NCBI RefSeq assembly: GCF_965208555.1 | Contig: NZ_OZ242342.1 | Location: 3,534,001-3,598,000 of the forward strand | Reading direction: 5' to 3' | DNA from: Poriferisodalis sp965208555 | GTDB lineage: Bacteria > Actinomycetota > Acidimicrobiia > Acidimicrobiales > Poriferisodalaceae | Length of the DNA stretch: 64,000 nucleotides | Shown: positions 33,515 to 41,853 of the stretch, in pieces | Layout: each line of letters begins with the position of its first letter | How positions within the stretch are numbered: the first letter of the stretch is position 1 | The notes under the pieces: model-generated | Told to the model about the DNA's origin: nothing | Seen by the model: the letters and a program-made list of their open reading frames with translations, nothing else | Databases searched by the model: none | Made by a program: the position numbers and the translations under genes

Positions 33515-34411
33515 ATGGGCGAGATCCCTCGCAGCGAGGACCGTCGCAGTCCGATCCGGCGGCTGGGTCGGTTCGTGGAACCCATCCACACGGTCGCCTA
33601 CTACTCACCCGAGATCTATGGGTTTAACGATGACGGCTTCAAAGGCTGGTGGCACGCGTACTTTGCCTACCGATCCGCCCCCATGGGTGCCGTGAGCGCT
33701 CCCACCGTGACATCGGTCTTCTACAACTTTGCACCGCGCATGGTCTCCCGAGCCGTACCTGGATGCTGGGACATCATGGAGCCCGATGCAGTGCTGGCCC
33801 GCTACCGCGAGCTCACCACGGCGTCCATGGGCCGCGCGCTGGGCGACTACCCCGAGCCGGCCGACATCGCCGGTGCTGCAGCGGCAATGCGCAGCTTCAC
33901 CGCCGATCTGCCCGCCGGAGCCCGGCCGCTCTACGGCGCTTGGGCACAGCAGCCGTGGCCCAGCGAAGACGGCGGCGACGCCGCCATGGATCTGTGGCAC
34001 GGCTGCACCCTGCTGCGGGAGTTCCGCTTCGACGCCCACAACATCGCATTGGCGGCTGGCGATCTGGACCCCGTCGAGTGTCACGTCATGATGACCAGCG
34101 GCGGACACGGCAATGGCGCAACGATCCAGAAGATCCGCGGCTGGACGCTGGAAGAATGGGATGCCGCCTGTGCCCGGCTCGTCGAGCGTGGATGGATCAC
34201 CGACGAGGGCACCCAAACCGACGACGGCAACTCCGCTCGCCGCTCGGTCGAGGCCGACACCGACCGTCTCTCGCTTGCAGCAGCCGAGGCCCTGGGTGCC
34301 AACGACCTCGAAGCGCTGCTGGGCCAGCTGGAACGCGTCATGGACTACCTGGTCGCGACCGGCACCGTCTCGGGGACGTGGCCGCCGCCGCACGTCACGG
34401 TTTCCGCCTGA
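33515..34411 (+). CDS. SCO6745 family protein
   Basis: 298 residues starting at ATG 33515 with AGGAG five nt upstream. The stretches EPIHTVAYYSPEIYGF, FAYRSAPMGAVSAPTVTSVFYNF and a terminal helical region with LEEWDAACARLVERGWIT are typical of the SCO6745/SalK-type family found mainly in actinobacteria. These often include a degenerate winged helix in the C-terminal half. The biochemical role is unknown. glnS starts 6 nt after its stop. Confidence 0.75.
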   Translation: MGEIPRSEDRRSPIRRLGRFVEPIHTVAYYSPEIYGFNDDGFKGWWHAYFAYRSAPMGAVSAPTVTSVFYNFAPRMVSRAVPGCWDIMEPDAVLARYRELTTASMGRALGDYPEPADIAGAAAAMRSFTADLPAGARPLYGAWAQQPWPSEDGGDAAMDLWHGCTLLREFRFDAHNIALAAGDLDPVECHVMMTSGGHGNGATIQKIRGWTLEEWDAACARLVERGWITDEGTQTDDGNSARRSVEADTDRLSLAAAEALGANDLEALLGQLERVMDYLVATGTVSGTWPPPHVTVSA

Positions 34412-34417
34412 AATCCT

Positions 34418-36163
34418 GTGCCTGATCGAACCGCAGCGAGGAGTCCGAGCCCGGACGACAGCGGCGGGCGTGACTTCATCCGCAACCTCGTCGTCGCGGA
34501 CACCGCATCGAACCGGTTCGAAGGACGCGTCCAGACACGCTTTCCCCCGGAACCGAACGGATACCTCCACATCGGTCATGCCAAGGCGATCTGCCTCGAC
34601 TTCACTGTTGCGGCGGAATTCGGCGGGCACTGCTTCCTGCGATTCGACGATACGAATCCCGCCACCGAGAGCCCCGAGTACGTCGACGGCATCATCTCCG
34701 ACGTCGCGTGGCTCGGATTCGAGCCACAGGAGATCCGGTACGCCTCCGACTACTTCGATCAGTTCTACGAATGGGCGGAGCTGCTGATCAGCCGGGGGCT
34801 GGCGTACGTCGACGATCAGGATGCCGAGGCAATCTCTGCTGGACGAGGAGGCTTCGGCCAGCCGGGAACGGACAGCCCGTTCCGGGACCGTTCGGTGTCG
34901 GAGAACCTGCGCCTGTTCCGGGAGATGGCTGCCGGCCAGCACCCAGAAGGCAGCCGGGTGCTGCGGGCCCGCATCGACATGCAGCACGAGAACATGCAGA
35001 TGCGGGACCCGGTGATGTACCGCATCCGCCACCGGCATCACTACCGGCAAGGCGACCGGTGGTGCATCTACCCCACCTACGACTGGGCTCACGGGCAGGG
35101 AGACGCGGTCGAGGGCGTCACGCATTCGCTGTGCACGCTGGAGTTCCGTGACAATCGGGCGCTGTACGACTGGTACTTGGAGCACTTGCCCACCGCTCAG
35201 CTGGGCCATGACGGCGACCGGCCCTACCAGACCGAGTTCGCCCGTCTGGAGCTGACTCATACGGTCACCTCCAAGCGCGTACTGCGCCGCCTCGTCGAAG
35301 ACAGCCACGTCGAAGGCTGGGATGACCCCCGGCTGCCCACGCTGCGGGCCCTGCGCAGGCGTGGCTATCCCCCGGCGGCGATCCGCGACTTCTGCTCCTT
35401 CATCGGTGTCGCACGCACCAACAGCCGGCACGCGCCGGAGCTGCTCGAATCGTTTGTGCGGGCTGAATTGAACGCAACGGCCCCGCGACGGATGGTGGTG
35501 TTGCGTCCGCTGAAGCTGGTGATCACCAACTGGCCCACCGATGACGACGGCAATCCGGCCATCGAGTATCGGGAAGCCATCAACAATCCTGAGGATCCTT
35601 CCGCCGGTACGCGGCAGGTGCCGTTCAGCGGCACGCTGTGGATCGACGAGGACGACTTTCGGCTGGAGGCCCCTCCCAAGTTCTTCCGGTTGGCTCCGGG
35701 ACGAGAAGTCCGCCTTCGGGCCGGATACTTCGTTCGCTGCACTGACGTGATGACCGACAGCGACGGCAACGTCGTCGAGGTGCACTGCACCTACGATCCG
35801 CAGACCTCAGACGGCCAGGCACCCGACGGCCGCAAAGTCAAGGCCACCATCCACTGGGTGAGCGAACAGCACGCTGTGCCCATCACTGCTGCCACCTATG
35901 AGCGACTCTTCGACGCTGAGCTGCCCGGCGAGCGCACCGGCGACCCCCTCGATGACTTGCACCCGGATTCGCGCGAGCTGCTCGATGCCGTGGCGGAACC
36001 CGCGATCGCCGACATCAGCCCTGGTGACGTCGCCCAGTTCGAACGCATCGGCTACTTCTGTGCTGATGATCGACATGCCGGGTTGTTTCACCGCACGGTC
36101 GGCCTGCGTGACGAGTGGGCGAACATCCAGAAGCGCCGACAACGACAAGGAGCACAACGATGA
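34418..36163 (+). CDS. glnS: Glutamine-tRNA ligase
   Basis: 581 residues, the length of bacterial GlnRS without the extra yeast N-terminus. The class I HIGH motif is PNGYLHIGHAKAI (~46), the KMSKS-loop counterpart VTSKRVLRRLVED (~284; Thr replaces Met), and RFDDTNPATE and WCIYPTYDWAHGQGD are GlnRS-specific. The C-terminal anticodon-binding beta-barrels are complete. It charges tRNA-Gln directly. Most actinobacteria instead use GluRS plus GatCAB, so its presence is notable. GTG 34418 start. Overlaps the next gene by ATGA. Confidence 0.95.
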   Translation: MPDRTAARSPSPDDSGGRDFIRNLVVADTASNRFEGRVQTRFPPEPNGYLHIGHAKAICLDFTVAAEFGGHCFLRFDDTNPATESPEYVDGIISDVAWLGFEPQEIRYASDYFDQFYEWAELLISRGLAYVDDQDAEAISAGRGGFGQPGTDSPFRDRSVSENLRLFREMAAGQHPEGSRVLRARIDMQHENMQMRDPVMYRIRHRHHYRQGDRWCIYPTYDWAHGQGDAVEGVTHSLCTLEFRDNRALYDWYLEHLPTAQLGHDGDRPYQTEFARLELTHTVTSKRVLRRLVEDSHVEGWDDPRLPTLRALRRRGYPPAAIRDFCSFIGVARTNSRHAPELLESFVRAELNATAPRRMVVLRPLKLVITNWPTDDDGNPAIEYREAINNPEDPSAGTRQVPFSGTLWIDEDDFRLEAPPKFFRLAPGREVRLRAGYFVRCTDVMTDSDGNVVEVHCTYDPQTSDGQAPDGRKVKATIHWVSEQHAVPITAATYERLFDAELPGERTGDPLDDLHPDSRELLDAVAEPAIADISPGDVAQFERIGYFCADDRHAGLFHRTVGLRDEWANIQKRRQRQGAQR

Positions 36164-36903
36164 GCGACCGGGTGGCGATCATCACCGGCGGCGGTACCGG
36201 CATCGGTCGAGCGTGCGCACTGGCGCTCTCGGAAGCTGGCTGGAAGACGGTCGTGTGCGGCCGTCGCCGGGAGCTGCTCGACGAGGTGGTGGATCAGTGC
36301 GCTGCTGACTCGCTGGCCGTCGCGGCAGATGTCTCCGTACCCGAGCAGGTCGATGCGCTCTTTGCTGCAGCCATGGACCGGTTCGGCCGAGTTGACCTCC
36401 TGTTCAACAACGCTGGCATGGGCACCCGCCCAGTGCCGATCGATGAGCTGCCCATCGCCGACTGGATAGCCGCCGTCGGGGTGAACCTCACGGGCTCGTG
36501 GCTCTGCGCTCGAGCGGCGTTCGCCCAGATGAAGCGCCAGGATCCCTCCGGCGGCCGCATCATCAACAATGGATCGGTGTCGGCGCAGACACCCCGGCCG
36601 CATTCCTCGCCCTACACGGCTACGAAGCACGCGATCACTGGCCTGACCAAGGCCCTGTCGCTGGAAGGGCGGGATCACGGCATCACCGTCGGGCAGATCG
36701 ACATCGGCAACGCCGAATCGCCCCTGACCGCCCCGATGGCCATAGGTGTCCCTCAAGCGGACGGCAGCATCCGTGCCGAACCGCTGATGGATGTCGACGA
36801 CGTGGCGCGCGCTGTTCTGTACATGGCGGAACTCCCCGCCGACACCAACGTGCTCACCATGACGGTGATGGCCAACGGCATGCCCCTCGTCGGCCGCGGC
36901 TAG
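36160..36903 (+). CDS. Short-chain dehydrogenase/reductase
   Basis: 247-residue classical SDR: cofactor motif TGGGTGIGRACA (~9), NNAG at ~90, catalytic Ser in NNGSVSAQTP and the YxxxK in SPYTATKHAITGL (~155). ATG 36160 overlaps the glnS stop and has AAGGAG seven nt upstream. Substrate not readable. The LLM-class oxidoreductase follows 60 nt later. Confidence 0.9.
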   Translation: MSDRVAIITGGGTGIGRACALALSEAGWKTVVCGRRRELLDEVVDQCAADSLAVAADVSVPEQVDALFAAAMDRFGRVDLLFNNAGMGTRPVPIDELPIADWIAAVGVNLTGSWLCARAAFAQMKRQDPSGGRIINNGSVSAQTPRPHSSPYTATKHAITGLTKALSLEGRDHGITVGQIDIGNAESPLTAPMAIGVPQADGSIRAEPLMDVDDVARAVLYMAELPADTNVLTMTVMANGMPLVGRG

Positions 36904-36963
36904 AGGGCCCCTGCCGCCTCCGCAGCGGGCGCACACAAGGGCACGCGACTTAGGCTGCGCGCC

Positions 36964-37851
36964 ATGAGATTCGGGTACCTGACCGGCAATCACTACGGCG
37001 GCATCGATCCAGGCGATCTGGCCCATGAACTCGAAGCGCGGGGCTACTACTCGGTCTGGTATCCCGAGCACACCCACATTCCCACGTCGCGCCAGAGCCC
37101 CTACCCCAACGGCGGGCAGCTGCCCGGGACCTACTTCCACATGATGGACCCGTTCGTGTCGATGGGTGTCGCGGCGGCACGCACGTCAAAGATCAAGCTG
37201 GGCACAGGCATCTGCCTCATCCTGCAGCACGACCTCATCGATCTTGCCCAGACCGTGGCTTCGGCCGATGTGCTGTCAGACGGCCGTGTGGTCCTCGGCA
37301 TCGGCGTCGGCTGGAATCAAGAGGAGTTGGCCGATCACCGGCCCGACATGCGCTTCCGTCAGCGCTACAGCGCGATGCGGGAACGGGTGGCGGCCATGCG
37401 CTCCATCTGGGCGCACGACCCCGTACCTGCCCTGGACGGCCGCTGGGACCGCCACAGCGAGTCGTGGATCTATCCCAAGCCGGTGGAGGGATCCGTACCG
37501 ATCTCTCTCGGCAATGCCGGCCCGCTCGGGATCCAGCATGCGGCGGAGTATGCGGACGAATGGTGCCCCATCGACGTCGGCGTGATGAACGTCAGCGGCA
37601 AACCCGATGTCGTCGGCGGCATCGAGCGATTCCGCCGCTTGGCGGCCGAAGCAGGTCGTGACGATGCCAATGACATCCCGATCACGCTCTATATCTGGGG
37701 CAGGCCGCGGCTGGACCGGTTGGAGTCCTACGCCGACGCGGGAGTGAGCCAGTTCGTGTTCACACCGGTGAACTTCGACCTGCCGTCGGCAGACGAGACG
37801 CTGCGCTACCTCGACGAGCTGACACCCACGCTCGAGGCGTTCGAAAAATAG
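36964..37851 (+). CDS. LLM-class (probably F420-dependent) oxidoreductase
   Basis: 295-residue luciferase-like TIM barrel. Family features: MRFGYLTGNH start, YYSVWYPEHTHIP (~30), KIKLGTGICLI (~75), VLGIGVGWNQEEL (~115), RAxAMR-like MRERVAAMRSIW and PISLGNAGPLGIQHAAEYADEW. It most resembles the TIGR03619-type F420 branch. Reaction unknown. Last gene of the rightward glnS-SDR-LLM run; the strong hairpin begins 37 nt past its stop. Confidence 0.85.
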   Translation: MRFGYLTGNHYGGIDPGDLAHELEARGYYSVWYPEHTHIPTSRQSPYPNGGQLPGTYFHMMDPFVSMGVAAARTSKIKLGTGICLILQHDLIDLAQTVASADVLSDGRVVLGIGVGWNQEELADHRPDMRFRQRYSAMRERVAAMRSIWAHDPVPALDGRWDRHSESWIYPKPVEGSVPISLGNAGPLGIQHAAEYADEWCPIDVGVMNVSGKPDVVGGIERFRRLAAEAGRDDANDIPITLYIWGRPRLDRLESYADAGVSQFVFTPVNFDLPSADETLRYLDELTPTLEAFEK

Positions 37852-37887
37852 GCCTCGCGACGGTGCTTGACGAAGTACGCTGACCGA

Positions 37888-37954
37888 AGAGGCCAGCCTC
37901 AGCCGGGTGTGGCCGAGTCCGAGAAGGCGCTTCACCCGGAGAGGCTGGCCCTCT
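37888..37954. other. Long three-tier hairpin between convergent genes, with a tRNA-Ser-like D-arm
   Basis: Outer arms AGAGGCCAGCCTC (37888-37900) and GAGGCTGGCCCTCT (37941-37954) pair over 13 bp with one bulged base. Inside, CCGGGTG (37903-37909) pairs perfectly with CACCCGG (37933-37939). The core GTGTGGCCGAGTCC...GAAGGCG resembles the 5' end and D-arm of a class II tRNA. There is no anticodon arm, variable arm or T-arm. There is no U-run, but placement in a convergent gap fits a bidirectional transcription stop. A structured RNA or tRNA-derived remnant is the alternative. Confidence 0.65.
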
Positions 37955-38026
37955 CGCGAGCGTAGTGATGGTTTGTGGTTGCTCTCAGTGAATTTCAGTA
38001 GATTTCGCGCACCGTTGCAGCCTGGC

Positions 38027-39238
38027 CTAGAGGCCGGAGCGCTCCAGGATGTGCACGCCGCAGCTGGAGCCCAGACCGATCACGTGAGCTAGGCCCACCT
38101 TGGCGTCGGGGACCTGGCGGTCGCCCGCTTCGCCGCGAACATGGGTGGCCACTTCGAACAGGTTGGCAACACCGGTGGCGCCGATCGGGTGCCCCTTCGA
38201 CAGCAAGCCGCCTGAGACGTTCACCGGGATCTCGCCGTCACGCCAGGGGCCGCCTTTGTCGATCCACTCGCCGGCACCTCCGGGTTCGCACAGCCGCAGG
38301 TTGTCGTAGTGGCGCAGCTCGGCGGTGGCGAAGCAGTCGTGCAGTTCGACGAGGTCGAGGTCGGCAGGGTCGACTCCGGAGGCCTCGTAGGCAGCATCGG
38401 CGGCGTTGCGGGTGAGCGTGTTGACATCGGGCTGCACCTGGCAGCCCTCGGTCCAGGGGTCTGAAGTCAGCACCGATGCCGAGACCTTGACGGCCCGACG
38501 CTGCTGGTCTCGCGGCAGCGACTTCAGCTTCTCGTCGGACACGAGCACAACCGCTGCCGAGCCGTCACCGGTGGGGCAGCACATCAGCAAGGTGTTCGGG
38601 TAGGCGATCACCTCGGAACCCATCACCTCTTCCAGCGTGAATGCCTTGCGGTATTGCGCCAGGGGGTTCAGCGTGGAGTGCTCGTGGTTCTTCTGGGCCA
38701 CCTTGGCGAACTGCTCGAAACCGACTCCGTCGTTCTCGTAGGCGTACTCCATGCCGGCCTGCGCGAACACACCCGGCATCATGTTGGTGCCGAGGCGACC
38801 CTCGACTCCGACGACGGAGCCGAAGCGGCCCTTGCGCTCGAACACCTGCTTGTCGGAGCGAGCCGCGCGATCGGCACCGAGCATGCCCATCTTGCCCATC
38901 TGCTCGACGCCGACTGCCAGCCCCATGTGAGCCTCACCGGCTTTGATCGCCATCATCACGGTGCGGACGGCAGTTGCCCCGGTAGCGCAGGCGTTGGCCA
39001 CGTTGTAGACGGGAATGCCGGTCTGGCCCAGCTGCTTCTGCAGGCGCTGACCGACGCCGCCGTTTGCTTCGTACAGGCAGCCTGCCGCCAGGACGTCCAT
39101 CTCGGCCATGGTCACGCCGCCGTCATCGAGTGCTCCCAAGGATGCCTCGGCAGCCAGGTCGATCAGGTCTTTGTCCGTGTAGCGGCCGAACTTGGTCATC
39201 GAGGTGCCGAGAATCCACACGGGTTCTTCGCTGCTCAT
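38027..39238 (-). CDS. Thiolase-family protein (acetyl-CoA acetyltransferase / lipid-transfer type)
   Basis: 403 residues of the SCP-x/lipid-transfer thiolase branch. The nucleophilic Cys is in YNVANACATGATAV (~90), the C-terminal His and Cys sites in SGGLLSKGHPIGATGVANLFE (~345; quoted only by its core GHPIGATG) and GLGSSCGVHI. It cleaves or forms 3-oxoacyl-CoA thioesters, perhaps of a branched or sterol-type side chain. The DUF35 gene 95 nt upstream on the same strand is the usual partner of this branch. Confidence 0.88.
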   Translation of the reverse strand: MSSEEPVWILGTSMTKFGRYTDKDLIDLAAEASLGALDDGGVTMAEMDVLAAGCLYEANGGVGQRLQKQLGQTGIPVYNVANACATGATAVRTVMMAIKAGEAHMGLAVGVEQMGKMGMLGADRAARSDKQVFERKGRFGSVVGVEGRLGTNMMPGVFAQAGMEYAYENDGVGFEQFAKVAQKNHEHSTLNPLAQYRKAFTLEEVMGSEVIAYPNTLLMCCPTGDGSAAVVLVSDEKLKSLPRDQQRRAVKVSASVLTSDPWTEGCQVQPDVNTLTRNAADAAYEASGVDPADLDLVELHDCFATAELRHYDNLRLCEPGGAGEWIDKGGPWRDGEIPVNVSGGLLSKGHPIGATGVANLFEVATHVRGEAGDRQVPDAKVGLAHVIGLGSSCGVHILERSGL

Positions 39239-39333
39239 GGGTGCTCCCTGTCGGTGTGATGGTCGGTGGTGCTGGTTCTTGATGATGGTCGATGGTCAGG
39301 TCAGGTGCTGTGACAGTCGCGAATCGCTCCGGA

Positions 39334-39780
39334 TCATGCTGCGACCGGCTCGTAGCCGAAGGCGACAGCTTCGACGCCGTCGTCGTCGGTCGCCGTCACA
39401 TACGTGGCGAGGCGCACACGCATCCCCAGAGTCACGTTCTCGGGCTTGGGTTCGACATTGATGATGTTGCTCTTGACGCGCCCGCCGCCGTCGAGATCGA
39501 CGACAGCAGAGACGTACGGTGCCGGCACGCCCCTCGCTGCTCGGTGCACGATGGTGAAGGTCCGCACCGAGCCGGTGTTGGCCAGCCGTGATGCTGTGAA
39601 CTCGCGCGCCCCGCACGCTGCGCACGCATTGCGCCGATCGAAATAGGTGGCCCCGCAGTTGTCGCATACGTTCGCGACCAAGTGAGGTTCGTCGTTCAGA
39701 TGCAGGTACTCGACCATCGCAATCTGTTCTGGGGAGATCCGGTCAGGCGGGTTTCCGTTCGGCGCGCTCTCGTCGGTCAC
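39334..39780 (-). CDS. DUF35 OB-fold/zinc-ribbon protein, thiolase partner
   Basis: 148 residues. A rubredoxin-like zinc ribbon (CDNCGATYFDRRNACAACG, ~38-56) precedes an OB-fold (SVRTFTIVHRAARGVP ... VRLATYVTATD). DUF35 proteins associate with thiolases and related enzymes and help substrate channelling or stability. It lies upstream of the thiolase on the same strand and downstream of the nitroreductase gene by 9 nt. Confidence 0.88.
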   Translation of the reverse strand: MTDESAPNGNPPDRISPEQIAMVEYLHLNDEPHLVANVCDNCGATYFDRRNACAACGAREFTASRLANTGSVRTFTIVHRAARGVPAPYVSAVVDLDGGGRVKSNIINVEPKPENVTLGMRVRLATYVTATDDDGVEAVAFGYEPVAA

Positions 39781-39789
39781 CTCAGCAAC

Positions 39790-40503
39790 TTACCAGTGAC
39801 CCAGCCAGCGGCCCCGATGCGCCACGGGCCGGCTGGCGATGCTGTGGCCGTCACGGGCCGGGACTTGTTCTGTATCGAATAGCGGGCGCCGCGGGCGGTT
39901 CTCGCTGGCGGCAGGCCCGCCGGCTGTCTCCGCAGCTCGATCCGGCCATCCGACGGCAATCACGCCCACAGCGTCGTGCGATGCCGGAACCCCGAGTGCG
40001 GCGGCGATCGCATCGCCATGTTCGAACATCCCGAAGAAGAGAACTCCGAGGCCCTCGTCGATTGCGGCGAACTGCAGCGCCATCGCGGCAAACGCAGCAT
40101 CCACCGTCCAGTACGGCGTCGCCCAGTCCCCTGCGTGGTGGCCGAGGCCGGTTTGTGCCTTGTCGGGCTCTGCATAGCGCTCGAGGTACGCCCGTGGATC
40201 TGCCCACACCGTGATCAAGACCGGGCAGGCGAGCAGACTGGCCCAGCGAAAACCGGCCCGTCGATCCGCAGGCATGGCTGCATCCCAGTAGCGAGCCGTC
40301 TCCTCCGGACCGCACAGCACAACGAAGTCGAACCCCTGTGCATTGCCAGCCGACGGCACCCGGCGCGCCGAGTCGAGCACACGTGCCAGCAACGGCTCGT
40401 CGATGGGGTCCGGCAAGAAGTGCCGGGTCATCCGTCGCCGGCGGGCGAGTTCGCTGAATCCGGGGTTCACAGGCGCATGCGCTCGGCTCGCCCGAAGGCT
40501 CAT
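39790..40503 (-). CDS. Nitroreductase-family protein
   Basis: 237 residues. RRRMTRHFLPDPIDEPLL (~24) is the FMN-binding N-terminal motif of nitroreductases, SARRVPSAGNAQGFDFVVL the second FMN segment, and DAAFAAMALQFAAIDEGLGVLFFG the core helix. It reduces a nitro, quinone, F420-like or enone substrate with FMN; which one is not readable. Cotranscription with the DUF35-thiolase pair is likely. The C-terminus is short and basic. Confidence 0.82.
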   Translation of the reverse strand: MSLRASRAHAPVNPGFSELARRRRMTRHFLPDPIDEPLLARVLDSARRVPSAGNAQGFDFVVLCGPEETARYWDAAMPADRRAGFRWASLLACPVLITVWADPRAYLERYAEPDKAQTGLGHHAGDWATPYWTVDAAFAAMALQFAAIDEGLGVLFFGMFEHGDAIAAALGVPASHDAVGVIAVGWPDRAAETAGGPAASENRPRRPLFDTEQVPARDGHSIASRPVAHRGRWLGHW

Positions 40504-40516
40504 GAGGCCTCGAGCG

Positions 40517-41182
40517 CTACAGCAGTTTCGCGAGATCTTCCCGGCTGGCCCAGCCGAACGCGATCAGTGCATCGCCGTTGGCTGTGTCGAACCCGTCGAA
40601 CAGCCCGATCATCGCCGAGTCAAGCTTCTCGGGCCGCGGTGCAGTGTGGTTCAGGACAAATGACGGCCCGCCATCGCCGTACACCTTGAACTCGCGGGCC
40701 TTGTACTCGCCCTGCACATCGAAGCGCTTCGCCAACCGCCGACCCCAGGCACGGTCTTCGCCGTTCGGCTCGTAGCCGGGGCGAGGCACCACCCGGTCAA
40801 GCGGCTTGAATGCGGTGAAGGCGGCTGCGTCGGCCATCTGGCACGCCACCAGCACGTCCTCGTCGGGGAACGCCAGCACTGCGCGCCGCAGCTGGTCGGT
40901 CATCATCGCTCGCAGGGCGCTGTCGCGGCGGGCGGAACGTCGTGTGGCACCTGCGCCCATCAGCACGGTCGGATCGCCGCCGACTCGCTCGAGTGTGCAG
41001 AAGCCGTAGGCAGCGAGCTTGGTGCCGTCCCGCACATGGGTGACGAGCACCCACGCATCGCGCTGCTTGGAGAGATGGCCGACGTCGAAGTGGACGTTCT
41101 CGCCGGTGACCAATTCGGCCATCTCGGAGATCTCAGCGTCGCTGAGTGCCGTGCAGTCCTTTGTCTCAACCTCGAGCGCCAT
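40517..41182 (-). CDS. Uncharacterised protein, possible GNAT-like fold
   Basis: 221 residues, not recognised. The central part (AYGFCTLERVGGDPTVLMGAGATRRSARRDSALRAMM, quoted here by its core RRSARRDSALRAMM) vaguely resembles the strand 4/helix 3 acetyl-CoA pyrophosphate loop of GNAT acetyltransferases, and the C-terminal half adds KVYGDGGPSFVLNHT. No membrane segment or signal. Starts at ATG 41182 on the leftward strand, 13 nt before the nitroreductase gene. Confidence 0.6.
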   Translation of the reverse strand: MALEVETKDCTALSDAEISEMAELVTGENVHFDVGHLSKQRDAWVLVTHVRDGTKLAAYGFCTLERVGGDPTVLMGAGATRRSARRDSALRAMMTDQLRRAVLAFPDEDVLVACQMADAAAFTAFKPLDRVVPRPGYEPNGEDRAWGRRLAKRFDVQGEYKAREFKVYGDGGPSFVLNHTAPRPEKLDSAMIGLFDGFDTANGDALIAFGWASREDLAKLL

Positions 41183-41254
41183 GTGCGTTTCGCTCCCTGC
41201 GATGGTTGCTGGCCGATCCCCCGGTGCCGGCCAACCGGTTCGGTTAGTTGTCGG

Positions 41255-41779
41255 TCACAGATAGACACCGCCGCGCTCTGGTGCCGCAGGTTGCTGGGGC
41301 TGCCCGCCGGCTTCGAGCGCATTGCCGCGCATCGTGCGCAACTGCCGTTCGGCCATCATCTGCTGTGCCGAGACCGCTGCTTGGATGCCGTGGAAGAGCC
41401 CCTCGAGCCATCCCACCAGCTGAGCTTGAGCGATTCGCAGCTCAGGGCCTGACGGGATGTCTTCATCGAAGGGCAACGCAAGCCGATTCAGCTCGTCTGC
41501 GAGTGGCTCGGACAGCGCCGTTGCCAGCTCGTCAACCGAGAGGTGATACACGTCGCGCATGCGGTCGCGGCCTGCCTCGTCGAGCTCCGCATGGCGGACT
41601 TCTTCGAGCAGTTTGCGAATCATGCCCCCGATGCGCATGAGCTTCGCCGGTTCGGGAACGAAGGCTTCGCCGTCGATGTCGTCTTCCGTGAGCGGTCCGC
41701 TCTCCAGCAACTCACCCTGTTCTGGGCCTTGAACCGAATCGCCGACCACCGTCAAAATGCTATCTGGCGAGTAATCCAT
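41255..41779 (-). CDS. bpa: Bacterial proteasome activator (Bpa/PafE, DUF2587) homologue
   Basis: 174 residues from ATG 41779. Residues ~45-150 carry the DUF2587 signature: PAKLMRIGGMIRKLLEEV, LDEAGRDRMRDVYHLSVDEL, LALPFDEDIPSGPELRIAQA and LVGWLEGLFHGIQAAVSAQQ. The chain ends in GGVYL, matching the GQYL-type hydrophobic-Tyr-X tail by which Mycobacterium Bpa opens the 20S proteasome gate. Bpa forms a dodecameric ring that feeds unfolded proteins to the proteasome without ATP. Proteasome genes are not in the window. The longer frame upstream overlaps the phosphatase gene and is not used. Confidence 0.9.
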   Translation of the reverse strand: MDYSPDSILTVVGDSVQGPEQGELLESGPLTEDDIDGEAFVPEPAKLMRIGGMIRKLLEEVRHAELDEAGRDRMRDVYHLSVDELATALSEPLADELNRLALPFDEDIPSGPELRIAQAQLVGWLEGLFHGIQAAVSAQQMMAERQLRTMRGNALEAGGQPQQPAAPERGGVYL

Positions 41780-41853
41780 CCCCGCCGGGCCAAAGTCCTC
41801 CCGACCGCATAAACACTGGGCGCAGCCTGGCCTGAGGCGGTTGTGCACCTCGC

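Noticed and set aside
33605..35785. A 726-codon open frame antisense to the SCO6745 gene and glnS
   Set aside because: It mirrors codon bias of well-conserved genes on the opposite strand and has no recognisable domain.
37903..37960. A tRNA-Ser gene
   Set aside because: Only an acceptor/D-arm-like part exists. The acceptor-like strand pairs immediately after the D-arm, and there is no anticodon arm, variable arm, T-arm or CCA.
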